Shown: positions 11,523 to 22,757, counted from the first letter of the stretch. The stretch: DNA of 64,000 nt from Isochrysis galbana (GCA_018136815.1 CM030931.1:3455611-3519610), one strand, 5' to 3'. Numbers and translations are program-made. The notes: generated from the sequence alone by a model not told the origin.

Positions 11523-11749
11523 TGGATCGTCATTGCATGACATACGTGTCATATCACACCCTGACTCGCGTGCACAGACCGACCGTCGAGGTCGCCATGC
11601 ATCATGATTGAATCATCGACGGGGCTTCGGCGAATAGGCTAGGTTTGGCAGCTCAACTTAGGCCCTACAGCGCCCAAACTGGCTACAGGGGCTAGAAGAG
11701 AACTAGCGTAAAGGAGCAGCAGCCGGCTCGGCCGGATCCGCACCCGTGA
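11523..11749. other. 3' flank of the PLP enzyme gene
   Basis: About 230 bp between the LINE fragment and the stop codon of the desulfhydrase gene; nothing recognised. Confidence 0.3.
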
Positions 11750-13189
11750 TTATTGCTCTAATTTTTCGGGTATGGGAACCTTTAGCCGGTGCACCTGGCC
11801 TTTTGGAAGCATCGGCGCCAATTGATCAACCTTCTCGAACATCGAGAGCTGACCGCCCGTGTGCCAAAAAAGCACACGCGAGCCTCGGAAGGCATCGGGT
11901 TGCTCGCGGACTGCGGCACAGAAGTGGTAGAGAGCCTTACCCGAGTATACGGGGTCCAGCAATACGCCGCTCTCAGCCGAGACGATGGCGGCCATGCTGA
12001 GCTCGTCATCCGTCGATTTTGCATAGCCTGCACCACGACCTTGATAGATGGTCAACCATTCGCGAGAGTTGCCGAGCATCTGAAGATCGGCACCCATCTG
12101 GTGGGCAATATCGTCCACTTGGTCATAGAAGGCGTCCGGAGAGTCGCACACGCCCACCGCGTGAAGGCGCTGGGGCAAGCGCGCGAGACGGGCCCCGAGG
12201 GCGATCCCAGCAGCCGTGCCGCCTGAGCCGCATGCAAAGACAATATGGTCGACAGAACCTAGACGGGAGCTCTCTTCCAACAACTGCGTAGGGCGCAACG
12301 AACGCGGATGAGGAGCACAGCCGATTCAACCAGTGCAGAATAGCCGTGCAATCTGCAGTCTAGCCTCTCTTGCGGGCGGGTCAGGGCCAAACCAAAGCCG
12401 CGAGGAGTTGAGCGTGCACCTGCAGTCTGAGCTCTTCCATGGCGTCAAGGTAACCCCATGTGCCGAGGGCATTGGAGCCGCCGACGGGTATGATGTACGG
12501 CGTGCGCCCTTGTCGGGCCAGCTCATCGGCTAATGCTGCGGTGAGCGCAGCCTGGCCACGCGTCGCGTACTCCCCCGTGGTGACCAAGTGTAGCTTGGCA
12601 CCCAGCATGCGATCTAGAAGCAGGTTTCCCACGAGCCCAGGATCGCTGTCCACAACCGTCGCGCTGCATCTCAGCACAAGGTGAGGTTCGAGGCCGACCA
12701 GCCGGGCGGCAGCCGCCGTCGCGCGGCAATGGTTGGACTGGATGCCTCCTATGGTGATGACGCAGTCGCAGCCCTTGTCGACCGCGTCGCGCATCAGGAA
12801 TTCCAGCTTGCGCACTTTGTTGCCTGCGTTCCGCCAATCCGGCAGCGCTCAGTGAGGCGCAAGCGTGCATATCGGCCGGTCGCATGCGCGCAGCACGGAC
12901 CTGAAAGCTCCATCCCAGTCATATCGTCCCGCTTGATCACCCAGCTGATCCCTAGTTCAGCCAGCTCCGGGCAGGCCCAAGGCATGAGAGGCGTCGGCAG
13001 ATGGCCGAGCACGATCTTCCCGGCCGGCGGGCGCAACGAGAGCGCCCAGGGGGGCGGCGAGTAGGCGATGCGGCGGAGGAGTGGCTGCGCAAGCCGCACG
13101 TTACTGCCCGACAGCCGGCGCACCCGCCCGCCAAGCGCATAGCCCAGCCGCACTAGCCATGCCGCCACCAGACGCCGCGCCAGCAGCAT
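11750..13189 (-). CDS. D-cysteine desulfhydrase / ACC deaminase family PLP enzyme
   Basis: Pyridoxal-phosphate enzyme of the tryptophan synthase beta fold. Relatives break D-cysteine to pyruvate, H2S and ammonia, or deaminate 1-aminocyclopropane-1-carboxylate. Exons on the minus strand: 13189-12901, 12823-12420, 12283-11750; the introns are GT-AG and joining restores the family sequence, about 408 residues against about 330 usual. Evidence: PTPLMPW near the start, GNKVRKLEF with the PLP-binding Lys (about residue 99), GGIQSNHCRATA (about 122-133), PVGGSNALGTWGY, the phosphate-binding CGSGGTAAG, and SGKALYHF followed by FWHTGG near the end. The extra 60 N-terminal residues (MLLARRLVAAWLVRLGYA) are basic and hydrophobic, suggesting import into mitochondrion or plastid. 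Which of the two reactions it favours cannot be told by eye. Confidence 0.88.
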
Positions 13190-13291
13190 CGGCCGTCCGA
13201 GCCGACCTCCTCCGGAGTACCTTTGGAATAAAGGAATAAATAGAGGCTAGAGCTCCTCAACCAGCATAGTTTTGTAGAAGGTGAAGATGAT

Positions 13292-13660
13292 CTAGAGATT
13301 GAAATAAGCACTTCTACAAGCATCCCTGGGGTGTGGGTGCATGCACATAGCATGCTGAGCGCCGACATGGAGCTTTTCAACCATATATTGGGAGCCTCGG
13401 TCCATACGAAAGGGTCGAACACGGACGCACACCAGATACAACCGCTTCTCTCCCAGCACGAGCACACGTGCCGACTCACGACTCAACACATCGTAAACGT
13501 CACCCATGGGGGGCTCAGAATCCGGCTCCTGAGAGCTAGAACCAGCACCAATGGACTGCTTGCGGATGGCAACACGTCCCCGGACCTTGCACACGCCCTT
13601 CTTGGGCCCACACCTGCTAGGACTAGGACACCTCTTCCTCTTCCAACTTCCAACCGAGCA
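13292..13660 (-). CDS. Hypothetical protein, possible exon
   Basis: A minus-strand frame reads WKRKRCPSPSRCGPKKGVC, VRGRVAIRKQSIGAGSSSQE, then MGDVYDVLSRESARVLVLG and CVRVRPFRMDRGSQY before stopping at 13292. Its mixed, non-repetitive composition looks coding, but no family was recognised and no ATG in good context was found. It lies just upstream of, and on the same strand as, the desulfhydrase gene, separated by about 100 bp. It could be an exon of an unrecognised gene or a transposon fragment. Confidence 0.25.
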   Translation of the reverse strand, partial: CSVGSWKRKRCPSPSRCGPKKGVCKVRGRVAIRKQSIGAGSSSQEPDSEPPMGDVYDVLSRESARVLVLGEKRLYLVCVRVRPFRMDRGSQYMVEKLHVGAQHAMCMHPHPRDACRSAYFNL

Positions 13661-13976
13661 CCACGAACCACAACCACAACGACACCATTTAGAAAATCAT
13701 AAAACTATTTGCGAACCATAATAAGCCCGGCCGCGCTGGTTCCCAGCCCCCCGCCCCCCGCCCGGCAACAAGCCCGCCACCCCCCCCCTCCCCCGCGCGC
13801 CCAGTGGGGGCCGGGACGGTCGTGCTCAACTTCCCCGTGGTACGGAGGCCGGTGCGGCGCTGGTGGGGGTGCATGCAGTCGGCATGGTCGGGTTGTCTTG
13901 CTGCACAAGACCAGCTAGCTCCCGTGCCCTTCCAATATCAAACCTAGTGGGTGCAATCTGCCCATTGAATGGATTT

Positions 13977-14870
13977 CTACTTGGGCTGCAATAGCAATAG
14001 GCAATAGGACAAATGAGAATGAGAATTGTGACAATTGCGATTGCCACCACCTATGATGCCCATGTGCTCCTCCACACTGCTTGCCGATGTGCTGGTGCGT
14101 GCACTAGTAGTAGTAGTGATGCATGCAGCTGTTGCAACTGCTCTAAGCTCATTGACCCCCCGTTCCAACTGCTCCAGCCCCTCCTTGTCCTCCCCCCCTT
14201 GCCCCCCGCCCCCCCCCTGCCTCCCCCTTTCCCATTCTTGTGGCGCCAACACCTCTTGCTGTTGCTGATGCTGCAGCCTGCGTTGCTGTTCCAGCAACCT
14301 CTCTATACCCTGCAGCAGCTGCAGCTCCAGCTCCTGTTGTGCCCTCTTCTGCTGCTCGAGTAGGAGCTCTTGCTGTTGCTTCTGCTTCCTCTCCATCTCT
14401 CCATATCAGCATGCGTCCTCTCCATATCAGCATGCTTCTTCTCCAGATCAGCATGCTGCTGCTTGAGCTCTTTGGACTTCCTTTCAAGCTCAGCCTGCTG
14501 CTTCTCATGCTCTTTGCGATCCTTTTCAAGTCGCATCTCGTGTTGCTTCTGCTCCCGTTGCCTGACAGCCTCCTGCTTCTTCATCTCATCTCATCTGCGA
14601 CGCTTCTGGCTGGGGGCAGTGTGAATAGCAGCACCATTGTGCACCTCCAGCTCAATCACCTCAGAACAACCTGCATTTTTCTGAGCGCCTTGCTTCTTCA
14701 GAGTCAATGCTACATCTGCCAACACTTTTCACTTTTGCAACACCCGCCACGTCATTGTGCTTCTTGCACTCAATGTACTTGCGCCGCTCCGCTGGTGTCA
14801 CAACCTTGCTCTCCTTGCAAATCTCCCACATGGCATCTGCAACACACTTTCCCTCCGGGTCCATGTACGC
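13977..14870 (-). pseudogene. Broken coiled-coil protein gene
   Basis: Three adjoining minus-strand pieces read as one decayed gene. The first (to 14661) begins near MDPEGKCVADAMWEICKESK and includes TPAERRKYIECKKHND. The second (14584-14385) is a Lys/Glu/Gln-rich coiled coil with ADLEKKHADMERTHADMER. The third (14396-13977), in another frame, continues with QQQELLLEQQKRAQQELEL. The second-to-third switch at about 14385-14396 looks like a small indel, because both frames read plausible coiled coil across the junction. The layout (a small globular part, then a charged coiled coil) recalls Myb/SANT-like accessory proteins of plant and algal transposons, but that is a guess. Confidence 0.35.
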
Positions 14871-15585
14871 TTGACATCTGCAGCTGCGCAGCTGCTAGGG
14901 AATGGGCACCATTCGCTGATGGCAGGTCCATTGCTGCGTGCAAGGTGCGTCTAAGAAAGGATTGCATGTCTGAGTTGCTCGAATATTGTGAGATCCAACG
15001 GTCTGAGTTGATGTTGTAGGAAGCTAATATGGACTAGTAAGTGTGAGTGTGTGAGTGTGAGTGGTAAGAGGTAAGAGTGGCTAGATTTCACTGGCGCGGC
15101 TGAAATTGTTGAAATTTCACCTTGTCCTAAGGCGGGAAGCGGGAAGCATCCCGCTCTCTGAAGTTGCGGGCGCGTTCTCTCCCTCTCCCCCCCGGCAGCC
15201 AAACCTAGCGTCAGGTGTCAGGTTCGAAAGGCCTAACGCACCCTAACAAGAGTGACGTCAGACCTGACGTCTTACGTCAGGTTACAATACTAATAATATC
15301 GAACTTAAAAAAACTTCTTAACGTTCTCACCGCGCGCGCGACCCTTATCACTCCCTCTCGCTCGCCTTGCGCCTTGCGGCTCGTCCCCTGGCAGCGGCGA
15401 CGCACCCCGCGTCGCGACGGCACATATACAGACTTCATAAAAAGAAAGAAAAGAAAGTAAAGAAAGAGCCTCTAGAGTGAGTTTTGTTTAGCCACCCCAG
15501 AGCTGATAAAAAAAATCTTCTTAAAAATCACCGCTACACGTGCGGCGTGGGGCAGTGTGCTTGTGGACGTCCCTTCTACCCAACC

Positions 15586-16065
15586 TTAACCCCTAACAAC
15601 CCCCTCCCCCTTCCCCAGTTCCCTCTTTAGTGGAGAGCCGGTTCCGGGGAGGCCGCGCGCACTGCCTCGGCCAGGAGTTGGAGTGGAGGGGGCGGGAGAT
15701 TGTGGCTTTATCTTTCGCTGGGGCTTGGCTAGTTCATTTCTCCCTTGTGTCTCATAAGATCTGCAGCGTTTTCCCGGGATAACTACCGACCAAGATTCTA
15801 CTACTACGTCGCCTCTGTCCTTTCTAATGGCTACCGCCACTCCGCATCCGGGGTCGCCCCTGGTCGCGGGAGATTGGAACCAGTCCCAGCCCATGGACCG
15901 GGCCAAGTTGCGCACCCTTAGGTGCCAGCCATCGCTGTAGTGGTGCAACTCTTGCGCATAAAGGATATGGATTCCTCCTAACCTCGCTTGCGCTAGAGTA
16001 GACGCTAGTTTGTGTTTCGCTCCATTCAAATTGTATGTTGCAATCTTGAGACTATTACTATTCAC
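15586..16065 (-). pseudogene. LINE ORF2, endonuclease part only
   Basis: Starts MNSNSLKIATYNLNGAKHKL, the classic opening of an APE-like endonuclease (first catalytic Asn in TYNLNG), followed by YAQELHHYSDGW with the catalytic Glu, then GCGVAVAIRKDRGDVVVESW. After GKRCR the similarity stops and the frame runs into the element's 3' segment to a stop at 15586. The rest of the endonuclease and the whole reverse transcriptase are absent, so the copy cannot be autonomous. Confidence 0.75.
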
Positions 16066-16232
16066 CGTGGCGGTATAGGCAGCTTGCTCCGTTTACACAG
16101 TAGCCTGGATAGGCCTTGTTGGGTTTCAGATTGCATTTAACCATACAGATTTGCTTGCCCGCCAAATACATACAACTAGTTAACTAACTACCCCTCAAAT
16201 GGCTACTAACTAGTGCCCCCCAACGTTGATAG

Positions 16233-16928
16233 TTAACTACAGTCCCTGGCCTTGATATAGGTTGCCACATCCTCGCTTTTGATGTCCTTTTTGTCTTCAG
16301 CTAGCTGCGCTAGCTGTATGAAGAATGGGGTGTCGTCCGGTTCTTCCTCCTCATCATGAGGGGGTGAGGCAAATTGTGTGGTGTTGTGTTGAGGCGGATT
16401 TGGCTCCGATTGTGGGTCCGCTCGCTTGCGCGAGGGCGGCGGGTTATGCTTGGCTTGTTGAGGTGGGGCTTGTCTTGCTTCTTGGGGGAGTTTCCCTTTG
16501 GGGCCGGCCGCCTCAGCGTAGGACTTCTGTGCAATGTTGCTTGGGGGGTTGGAAGCCGTAAAGGCCCCAAGAATTGTTTGTTGTGTCAAGTGCCCGCCCA
16601 CGAGGGGTGCACTGCTGGTAGGAGTTGCCGCCATGGGGGTGGCAGCAAGGCTGCCACCCACCATGGGGAGTCCTTGATGCACTGGCAAGCCAGTTGGGGC
16701 AGGCGGCAGAGCCAGGGACTGGCTCTGCTGGTCTGCAGGGAACAGGGCTCTCCCTGTTCCCTGCTTCTGTGCCTGGTGGGGAGGCGAGGGAAGCAGGATT
16801 TTGTCGACGTCGCTGTCGGTTAGAGGGGCGGCCTGTGAGCGCTTCGGCTCCGGCGGCTTGGGGCGGCCCCTGTGGGGCGTCGTGACGGCAGGGGGCTGGG
16901 GATCAGGAGCGGTCGGCGCGCGCTCCAT
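16233..16928 (-). CDS. LINE ORF1 protein
   Basis: 231 residues starting MERAPTAPDPQPP, Pro/Gln/Ala-rich and low in predicted fold. It includes YAEAAGPKGKLPQE and an acidic stretch HDEEEEPDD, ending TYIKARDCS. The first residues match the ORF1 starts at 39652 (MERAATAPEPQ) and 43239 (MERGAAP). It is placed 168 bp before the endonuclease ORF of the same element, which is the ORF1 position of a LINE. ORF1 proteins generally bind the element RNA; no RNA-binding motif was recognised here, so the function is inferred from position. Confidence 0.6.
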   Translation of the reverse strand: MERAPTAPDPQPPAVTTPHRGRPKPPEPKRSQAAPLTDSDVDKILLPSPPHQAQKQGTGRALFPADQQSQSLALPPAPTGLPVHQGLPMVGGSLAATPMAATPTSSAPLVGGHLTQQTILGAFTASNPPSNIAQKSYAEAAGPKGKLPQEARQAPPQQAKHNPPPSRKRADPQSEPNPPQHNTTQFASPPHDEEEEPDDTPFFIQLAQLAEDKKDIKSEDVATYIKARDCS

Positions 16929-17049
16929 CGCTCGAACTATAACAATAGTTTCTCACCCCAGAGCTGATAATAACTGATATCAGTGATTTGGCAAAACAGA
17001 GCTGTTACTGACACTGTAAGCTTATGACTTATGACAGTACTGATGAGAC

Positions 17050-17290
17050 ATCTTTGATGATCACCGGGGGGGGGGGCGCGGGCCACCGGACCATATCTAA
17101 GCCCTTCACCCCAATTCCTAGCAGTGTACGTGGGGAGCCGCCAGATGGCGGGGGGAGAAGGGCCGGGGGCCGGGGGAGTGGGGGTGTAGAAAGTATGCTA
17201 CGTACTCCTACTACGTGTAGTGGGTAGTGGGTAGTGGTTCCATTCGCCGCGAGTGCGGTAAGAATATTAAAAGGTTTTTAGTCTTCTACA
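17050..17290 (+). mobile_element. LINE 3' end fragment
   Basis: Matches, inverted, 28415-28625, the 3' part of the LINE at 28413-29181: GATCACCGGGGGGGGGG at the left, then ACCGGACCATATCTAAG, TGTAGAAAGTATGCTACG and GGTTCCATTCGCCGCGAG, with a T-rich end near 17280. It is read as a 5'-truncated copy. A target duplication was looked for and not found. A piece of the same tail also occurs at 43175-43205. Confidence 0.5.
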
Positions 17291-18680
17291 GCGCCTCTTG
17301 GACCTTTGGAGATCAGATTCGCTCCCCACTCTTCGGTGTCACGCGATAATTTGGCCCCGGCCAGGTTTTCGCGTCGGACCTACCCAAATTTCTTTCGGAA
17401 ATTTCGGTGTTTTTGCACTGATTTTCGGACAGGTTTGCCCTAATTTTCGCAAAATTTTTGTTTTTCGACGTTCGAGCGAGCCCCACCGGGTCGGCCACCG
17501 GCCACCACCGGCAACGAGCGAGGTGTTACGCGTTACGCGCGCGTGTGCCATAGTATGCTAGTATGATTAATAGATAGAGTATAGAGTTCAGAGTTCAGGC
17601 ATGCAAACAACAGTTAGTTAGGCAACACAATTAACGCTAACGTATCAAGAGCGCACACAGAAACTACCAAAACGATCGCGCTCGTCAACCGATCAACCCA
17701 CTACCCGCTTATTGAAGCGGCTCATCAACGAGGCCTGCAGGTGGTCTGACAACACACCCGACTGCTGGTCACCGTACATCAAACAAACGGAGCAAGAGCA
17801 AGGAAAACACACGTTCACACGAGGCTGAGTTTGGAGAGATGCTGAAAGCCACACGAGCCGCGGATGCCCACGCTGGAAACGATTTGCCATTGGTACGCCA
17901 CCAGTTGAGCACGGAAGCCGAAAAGTCGTCGACGTCATCTGAATTGCTTGCCGCATGAGAGGCCGCGGCTAGATAGTAGATAGGCAGGCAACTGCGCCTT
18001 CAGAACTGTAGGATCAATCCCGCCCCGCCCCGTGACCCCAAATTTCGCGCTTGATCCCTTGGCTTCGCGCCCAAGTTTCGGTCAAAATTTTTTTCTTCGA
18101 GCTGACCCAAATTTTGAAAAAAAATTCGCGAAAACCTGGCCGGGGCCAAGCGATAATCTTGGCGGCGCGGCACGGCTCGCGAACATGAAAAAACGAAAAA
18201 AGCCTTGAAGGTTCCTGCTAGGGTACACGATACTAACTACCATCCACGTGGTCCCACACAACGACGCCCCTTGTCCCAAGGTGAATTAACTCCCATTTCC
18301 GCTTCCACCCGTCGTCCGCGGTCGGGGCGAAGCGCCGCTCCGACGCGTGTACACCATGGCCCACACAGTGGAACGGGCTCTTTCGCGAGAGTGACCGCCC
18401 CGCCGCCATCAGCCATCAGCCATCTCGCTGGTGGCCCCGGTGGAGAAACACTGGGGAACTGGGGAAACTGAAGGGGAAGCGCCGATAATGGGTTATTAAC
18501 CCCTCAGTTAGGGGGCGGAGGATCGTCGTATCGTTTCATCGAGCTCCGGTCTCCGCAACCGTTGACGAATTTGTAGCTCGCCATCGCCTTATGGACTGAC
18601 TGATGGACTGGCCTCCCGCGCGGGACCCCCAAAGGAGTGGTGGGTGGGTCCCGGGGGAGGGGGGGGGGGGTCCAATCCTT
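17291..18680. other. Non-coding interval with an AT/GC mosaic and an inverted repeat
   Basis: No gene supported. GGCCCCGGCCAGGTTTTCGC at about 17352-17371 recurs inverted at about 18131-18150, each next to AATTTTCG-type words, giving a loose inverted pair about 800 bp apart. Confidence 0.4.
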
Positions 18681-18689
18681 CCGGTGGGT

Positions 18690-18872
18690 GGGTCTCTCTC
18701 TCTCTCTCTCTCTCTCTCCCTCCCTCCCTCTCTCTCCCTCTCTCTCTCTCTCTCGGTCGCTCCCTCCCTCTCTCTCCCTCTCTCTCTCTCTCTCGGTCGC
18801 TCTCTCTCTCTCTCCCTCTCTCTCTCTCCCTCTCTCTCTCTCTCTCGGTCGCTCTCTCTCTCTCTCTCCCTC

Positions 18873-18925
<53 letters not shown>
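18690..18925. repeat. (CT)n microsatellite cluster
   Basis: Long (CT)n stretches broken by CGGTCGCT spacers. A second block follows at about 19068-19160. All six frames stay open and give Ser-Leu or Arg-Glu repeats; none is taken as a gene. Confidence 0.8.
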
Positions 18926-18926
<1 letters not shown>

Positions 18927-19067
18927 CGCTGCCATCTCGGCGGTCGCAGGTGGAAGGGAAGCCCATCCCATCGCTCGCCTCGCCGCGCGGGACGCCGAAA
19001 GCAGTCAGTCGTGGGGTGGTCCATCCTTCTGTCGGGGGTCTCGTCACTCTCTTCCCCCCCTTCCCCT

Positions 19068-19091
19068 CCCTCTCTCTCTCTCTTTCTCTCT

Positions 19092-19160
<69 letters not shown>
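19068..19160. repeat. (CT)n microsatellite
   Basis: Nearly uninterrupted CT dinucleotides on the plus strand; further short runs occur at 19300-19325 and 19558-19575. Confidence 0.85.
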
Positions 19161-20300
19161 CTACGCGCGCTTCCATCTCGGCGGTCGCCTCGCCGACTTC
19201 CGCGGAGCCAAGATCGGCACGAGGTCGGGATGGGACGAGACGCTTGATGACGAGAGAGCCTTCCGAAGCTGCGAGAAGCCAAGTTGGGGGAAGAGGAGCC
19301 TCTCTCTCTCTCTCTCTCTCTCTCCAGAGGGTCAATCTCCGCTGCGCGGAAGCCGCGAGAGCAACCCCCCGTCGGTGGGTGGAAGGAGCGAGCCACCACG
19401 CTTGAAGAGAGAGAGAGAGGAGGGTCCCTCGTGAGAGAGACGAGCGAGCCACACAAGGAGAAGAAGAGAGGGGCGAGCCATACGCTCTCACCCACCCACC
19501 CCACCCCCGCCTGGGAGCTGGAAGAGAAGGGGAGGGGGGAGGGGAGGATTGGGCTCGCTCTCTCTCTCTCTTCTTCTTTTTCTGGCTCTCACGATGGACC
19601 CCCCCCCCCAACTCCTCTCTCTCTCTCCCCCCCCCCCTTTTCTCATATACGAGAGGGCGTCGAGCACGAGACGATCGTTGGATGGCCGATTCCTCCCAAG
19701 ATGCGCGCGCCGTCGGGGGGGGGGGGGGGCGGGGGGGAGGGGCGAAGCCGGCGGCCCCCCCCCGCCAGCTCTCGCGCAGGGCTTCTTACCTATTCGATCC
19801 CGTTCTTCTCTGTGTTTCTCTCCCGGCGGCGTCGCACCTCGAGAGGCTCGCCAGCCTCGCCTCCCGCCAACAACCTCCTCTCTCCTCCCTCTCGCGCGCT
19901 GCCCCTGCACTCCCCCCCGCCCCCGCCCCCCCCCGTTCTCCACCCCCCCCCCTCTCCCCAACCCCATTCCCAGCCTGCATTTACGTCCCCGGCCAAGCAA
20001 CCTCGCTCAGCCTCCCACCACCACCACTCACAACCTCCCCACTTCCCCTCCGGTCCCGCTCGCCGGCCCTCGCTCACCCTTTCGCTCCCCAACCCATCCT
20101 TGGCGCTGCCACCAGCCACCGCTCTGCTTGCTCCCCTCTTGCCCCCACAAAACCTCAAGTGCCAGGTGGGATACGCCGATCCAGCCGCCTCAAAGTAGAC
20201 GAGGGGTCGCTCGAGTCACCTCGTCAGGCCACACAGCAGAGCCACCCGATCGCCAGCCACACACCTCTGCCTCGGGGCTCCTGCTACGACACCCGGTGAT

Positions 20301-21107
20301 ATGAGTGTGCACACCTCCGCTTCCTCTTCCAACACGTCGACATTCACGTCAAGCCCATGCCTGAGGCCATCCACGCCTGCACCCTTTCCAGCCTCTCCGC
20401 CCAGTGGGAATACTCGCTCGCGCACAAGAGCAATGACCGCCGAGGATCACATCGAGCACTTTGACCTCGATGGGCCCGAGACAACCTGGCAAGCAAGCAA
20501 GGCATGCCTAGCACAGACGTCGGGACGGCACGCGCCCAAAGATGTGCTATTCAAGTCTCCTCCGCGTCGCCTCTTTGCCTCGGCTAGCGAAGCAAGGTCA
20601 AGCCGATTGCGAGCACGCGCGGCGTGCGTCCCACTCTCCGACTTGCACGGGGTTGGCCTTCCGAATGCGCTGGCCCAGTTCCTGAACGACCAGCAGCCTG
20701 CAACCAACCCGTTCCAGTTGTTCGCGCCATCGCATGCTGAGACGGATTTCCGGCCTATCCCACGGCTAGCGCGGCTAGCATCGGGTCAGGGCGGCATCGC
20801 AAACGAGGCTGGATCGGCATGTGACAACTTCTCTTCAGTAGAAACCATGTCCATTCGGAGCTTCCACTCGTCGGGGACAATCTGTGCAGACGGTGCCCGT
20901 GCGATCGAGATGCCACCCGCCACAAAAACCTCTTTCGATCTCATGGGTAAAGATGGAAAGTGTCGCGCGACCAAGCGGGCCCGAGTCTTCCGCAAGCCCG
21001 AACGTGTGCGGACGCAGTCCGCCCAAGGCACCTCTGGAAGGTGCACGCTCATCAAAGACGACAGTGATCTCGGCTCTAGCGGCGGACTCAGCCTCGATGA
21101 AGCCTAA
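20301..21107 (+). CDS. Hypothetical protein
   Basis: 268 residues with balanced composition and no repeats after a Ser/Thr/Pro-rich start. Readable parts include EDHIEHFDLDGPETTWQASK, LFKSPPRRLFASASEA, LPNALAQFLNDQQPATNPFQ and RATKRARVFRKPER, the last a basic patch that could be a nuclear signal. No family recognised. The ATG at 20301 is the first in this frame. Upstream, 19.5-20.3 kb is Pro/Ser-rich in several frames and might hold a 5' exon (a frame ending GGIRRSSRLKVDEGSLES crosses 20170-20220), but no junction could be fixed. Confidence 0.45.
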   Translation: MSVHTSASSSNTSTFTSSPCLRPSTPAPFPASPPSGNTRSRTRAMTAEDHIEHFDLDGPETTWQASKACLAQTSGRHAPKDVLFKSPPRRLFASASEARSSRLRARAACVPLSDLHGVGLPNALAQFLNDQQPATNPFQLFAPSHAETDFRPIPRLARLASGQGGIANEAGSACDNFSSVETMSIRSFHSSGTICADGARAIEMPPATKTSFDLMGKDGKCRATKRARVFRKPERVRTQSAQGTSGRCTLIKDDSDLGSSGGLSLDEA

Positions 21108-22565
21108 CCTCTCTACCGAGAGGACCATGAGGCATCGCACTCGCCAATTTCACATGCAACTTTTGGGCCGTCCACATGTGTAGGCATGCTCTTGATCCCA
21201 TTCCACAGCGATGCAAATCGGCCGACGGCTTGAAATAGCCCTCAAGCATGAGCCGCACTTGAACTCGAACGTGGGGATGTGATGAGCCCTTGGGTGCCTG
21301 TGCATCTCTGCGCGGCTTGCCGCGCTCCTCGACCATTGTTGATGTGTAATGGAGGCAGACTAAGATGGACGATGCATAGTTCTAGCTTCACGAAGCGCCT
21401 GCGCGGTTCTGTCAACAAGCGAGGGGAAGGGCGACCACGCCATCGATCCATTTGTTCTAGACAGTGAACGCATTTTTCATCCCTCCTGATCCTCGATCAT
21501 TGTGCTGCCAGTACGATCCATGACCGGGACAAACGCGCCCCTCCACCCGTCCTCCGGCTCCTCGTTAAGGCCATGTGGGCAATGTTGAGGTGCCGTCCTT
21601 GTGCTTTCCATTCCACCGGTTGTTGTATTCACATTTTTAATGAGACTTGTTGTACGCTTTCCGTATTCGTGTTGTGCATTGCTCCAGGCTTGCAGTGCAC
21701 AGTTGCACTGTGTAAGAGTATTGCTGGAGCAGGTGCATGGGGCGCACATTTGACGAATGTCAGTCCGGTTGTGGTGCTTATGCTCTGGTGTTGGTGCCAG
21801 TGCTCATGTTCCATGCTAGTTGTGGCGCTTTGGCAACCTCGAGCTGTGCCAAAGAAAAAAATCTGAAGATGCTCGGGGCCAAACACCTACTAGGGGTCCG
21901 GTATTTACTACCTCTCCGCTGACACCGCCCTTATCTCCCTTCGCCCCTTTACTTCCCCTTCCCCCCTTCTTTCCTTTTTGCTTTTTGTTTGGTTTGCGGG
22001 GTAAGGGGTAAGAGGTGGGGATGGGGGAGGCGGGGTGCAAAGAAAAGCCTCTGGCTGATCGGGAGGCCCAAATTTTTATCATGGGGCCGTGACGGCCCTC
22101 GTCAGAGGTCGGGAACCTCCGGACAACTTCTTGACCGCACGCACGCGCAAGGCCTCCCTGGGAAGGAAGCCGAAAATCAAATCTCCACACGACCTCAGCG
22201 CCCCTGTCTTCTTAACTAACAACAAAGGCGCCCTAGTCATGAGCACGAATCTATCTCTGGTAGCGGAAGCCCTCAACATAGCAGAGCGACTAGCCTAACC
22301 AAGCGACCCCGCGCCGCGAGCCGCCCACCATCCTAAAGTAGGCCCTAGACACACTGACCACAGCTGCCGACACCCAGCACAAGGAGCAAACACACAATAG
22401 CCGGTAGCCCGATGGCATAGGAGGAAGGCGCGAAACAGGCCATCGCGAATCGGCACACACCGTCTGCCACTGGAGACCCACGACACCCAGCCCCTAGGTA
22501 GAGCACGAGGGGACGAGCCGCAAGGCAGGTGTAGGGGGAGTGAAGGGAAACGGGCGAGGCTGCGA
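21108..22565. other. Intergenic, no gene seen
   Basis: No convincing coding frame on either strand and no recognised element up to the foldback repeats at 22.57 kb. Confidence 0.35.
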
Positions 22566-22569
22566 AAGG

Positions 22570-22757
22570 CAATAAGCGTTCATTTGGCCGCACGCTCCTG
22601 TGTAGAAGACTCGGGAGTAAGACTTTGATGGTGCCACGTTGACCCACTTACATGGAGGGGCGTCCTGGCATTAAGGCGTTCTGTTGGGCGCACGCTCCTG
22701 TGTAGAAGTCAAGGCCCCTTGGAGGGAGCGTGTGGGCCCAATGAACGCCTTATTGCC
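22570..22757. repeat. Foldback repeats with CGCACGCTCCTGTGTAGAA core
   Basis: Two units. One near 22570-22608 reads AATAAGCGTTCATTTGGCC then CGCACGCTCCTGTGTAGAA. The second, 22672-22757, has arms AAGGCGTTC...GGGCGCACGCTCC and GGAGCGTGTGGGCCC...GAACGCCTT, so it can fold back on itself. A third unit is at 23133-23198. They look like short MITE-type inserts. Confidence 0.55.

Larger units (their letters stand above)
15510..16953 (-). mobile_element. Internally deleted LINE with 17-bp target duplication
   Basis: The 17-bp direct repeat CACCCCAGAGCTGATAA occurs at 15493-15509 and 16954-16970. Read on the minus strand the element has a 5' hairpin (AACTAT-TGTT-ATAGTT), ORF1 from 16928, an APE-type endonuclease start from 16065, then a jump to a 3' segment ending ...AAGAAGATTTTTT at 15510. 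The reverse-transcriptase part is missing although both ends are present. The 3' segment (15510-15690) recurs at 54743-54920. Confidence 0.82.

Noticed and set aside
17040-17290. Independent short interspersed element
   Set aside because: The same sequence forms the 3' tail of the LINE bounded by target duplications at 28413-29181, so it is a LINE 3' fragment.
18536-19611. Long overlapping open frames on both strands (up to 340 codons)
   Set aside because: They encode only Arg-Glu or Ser-Leu repeats from (CT)n microsatellite, which keeps every frame open.
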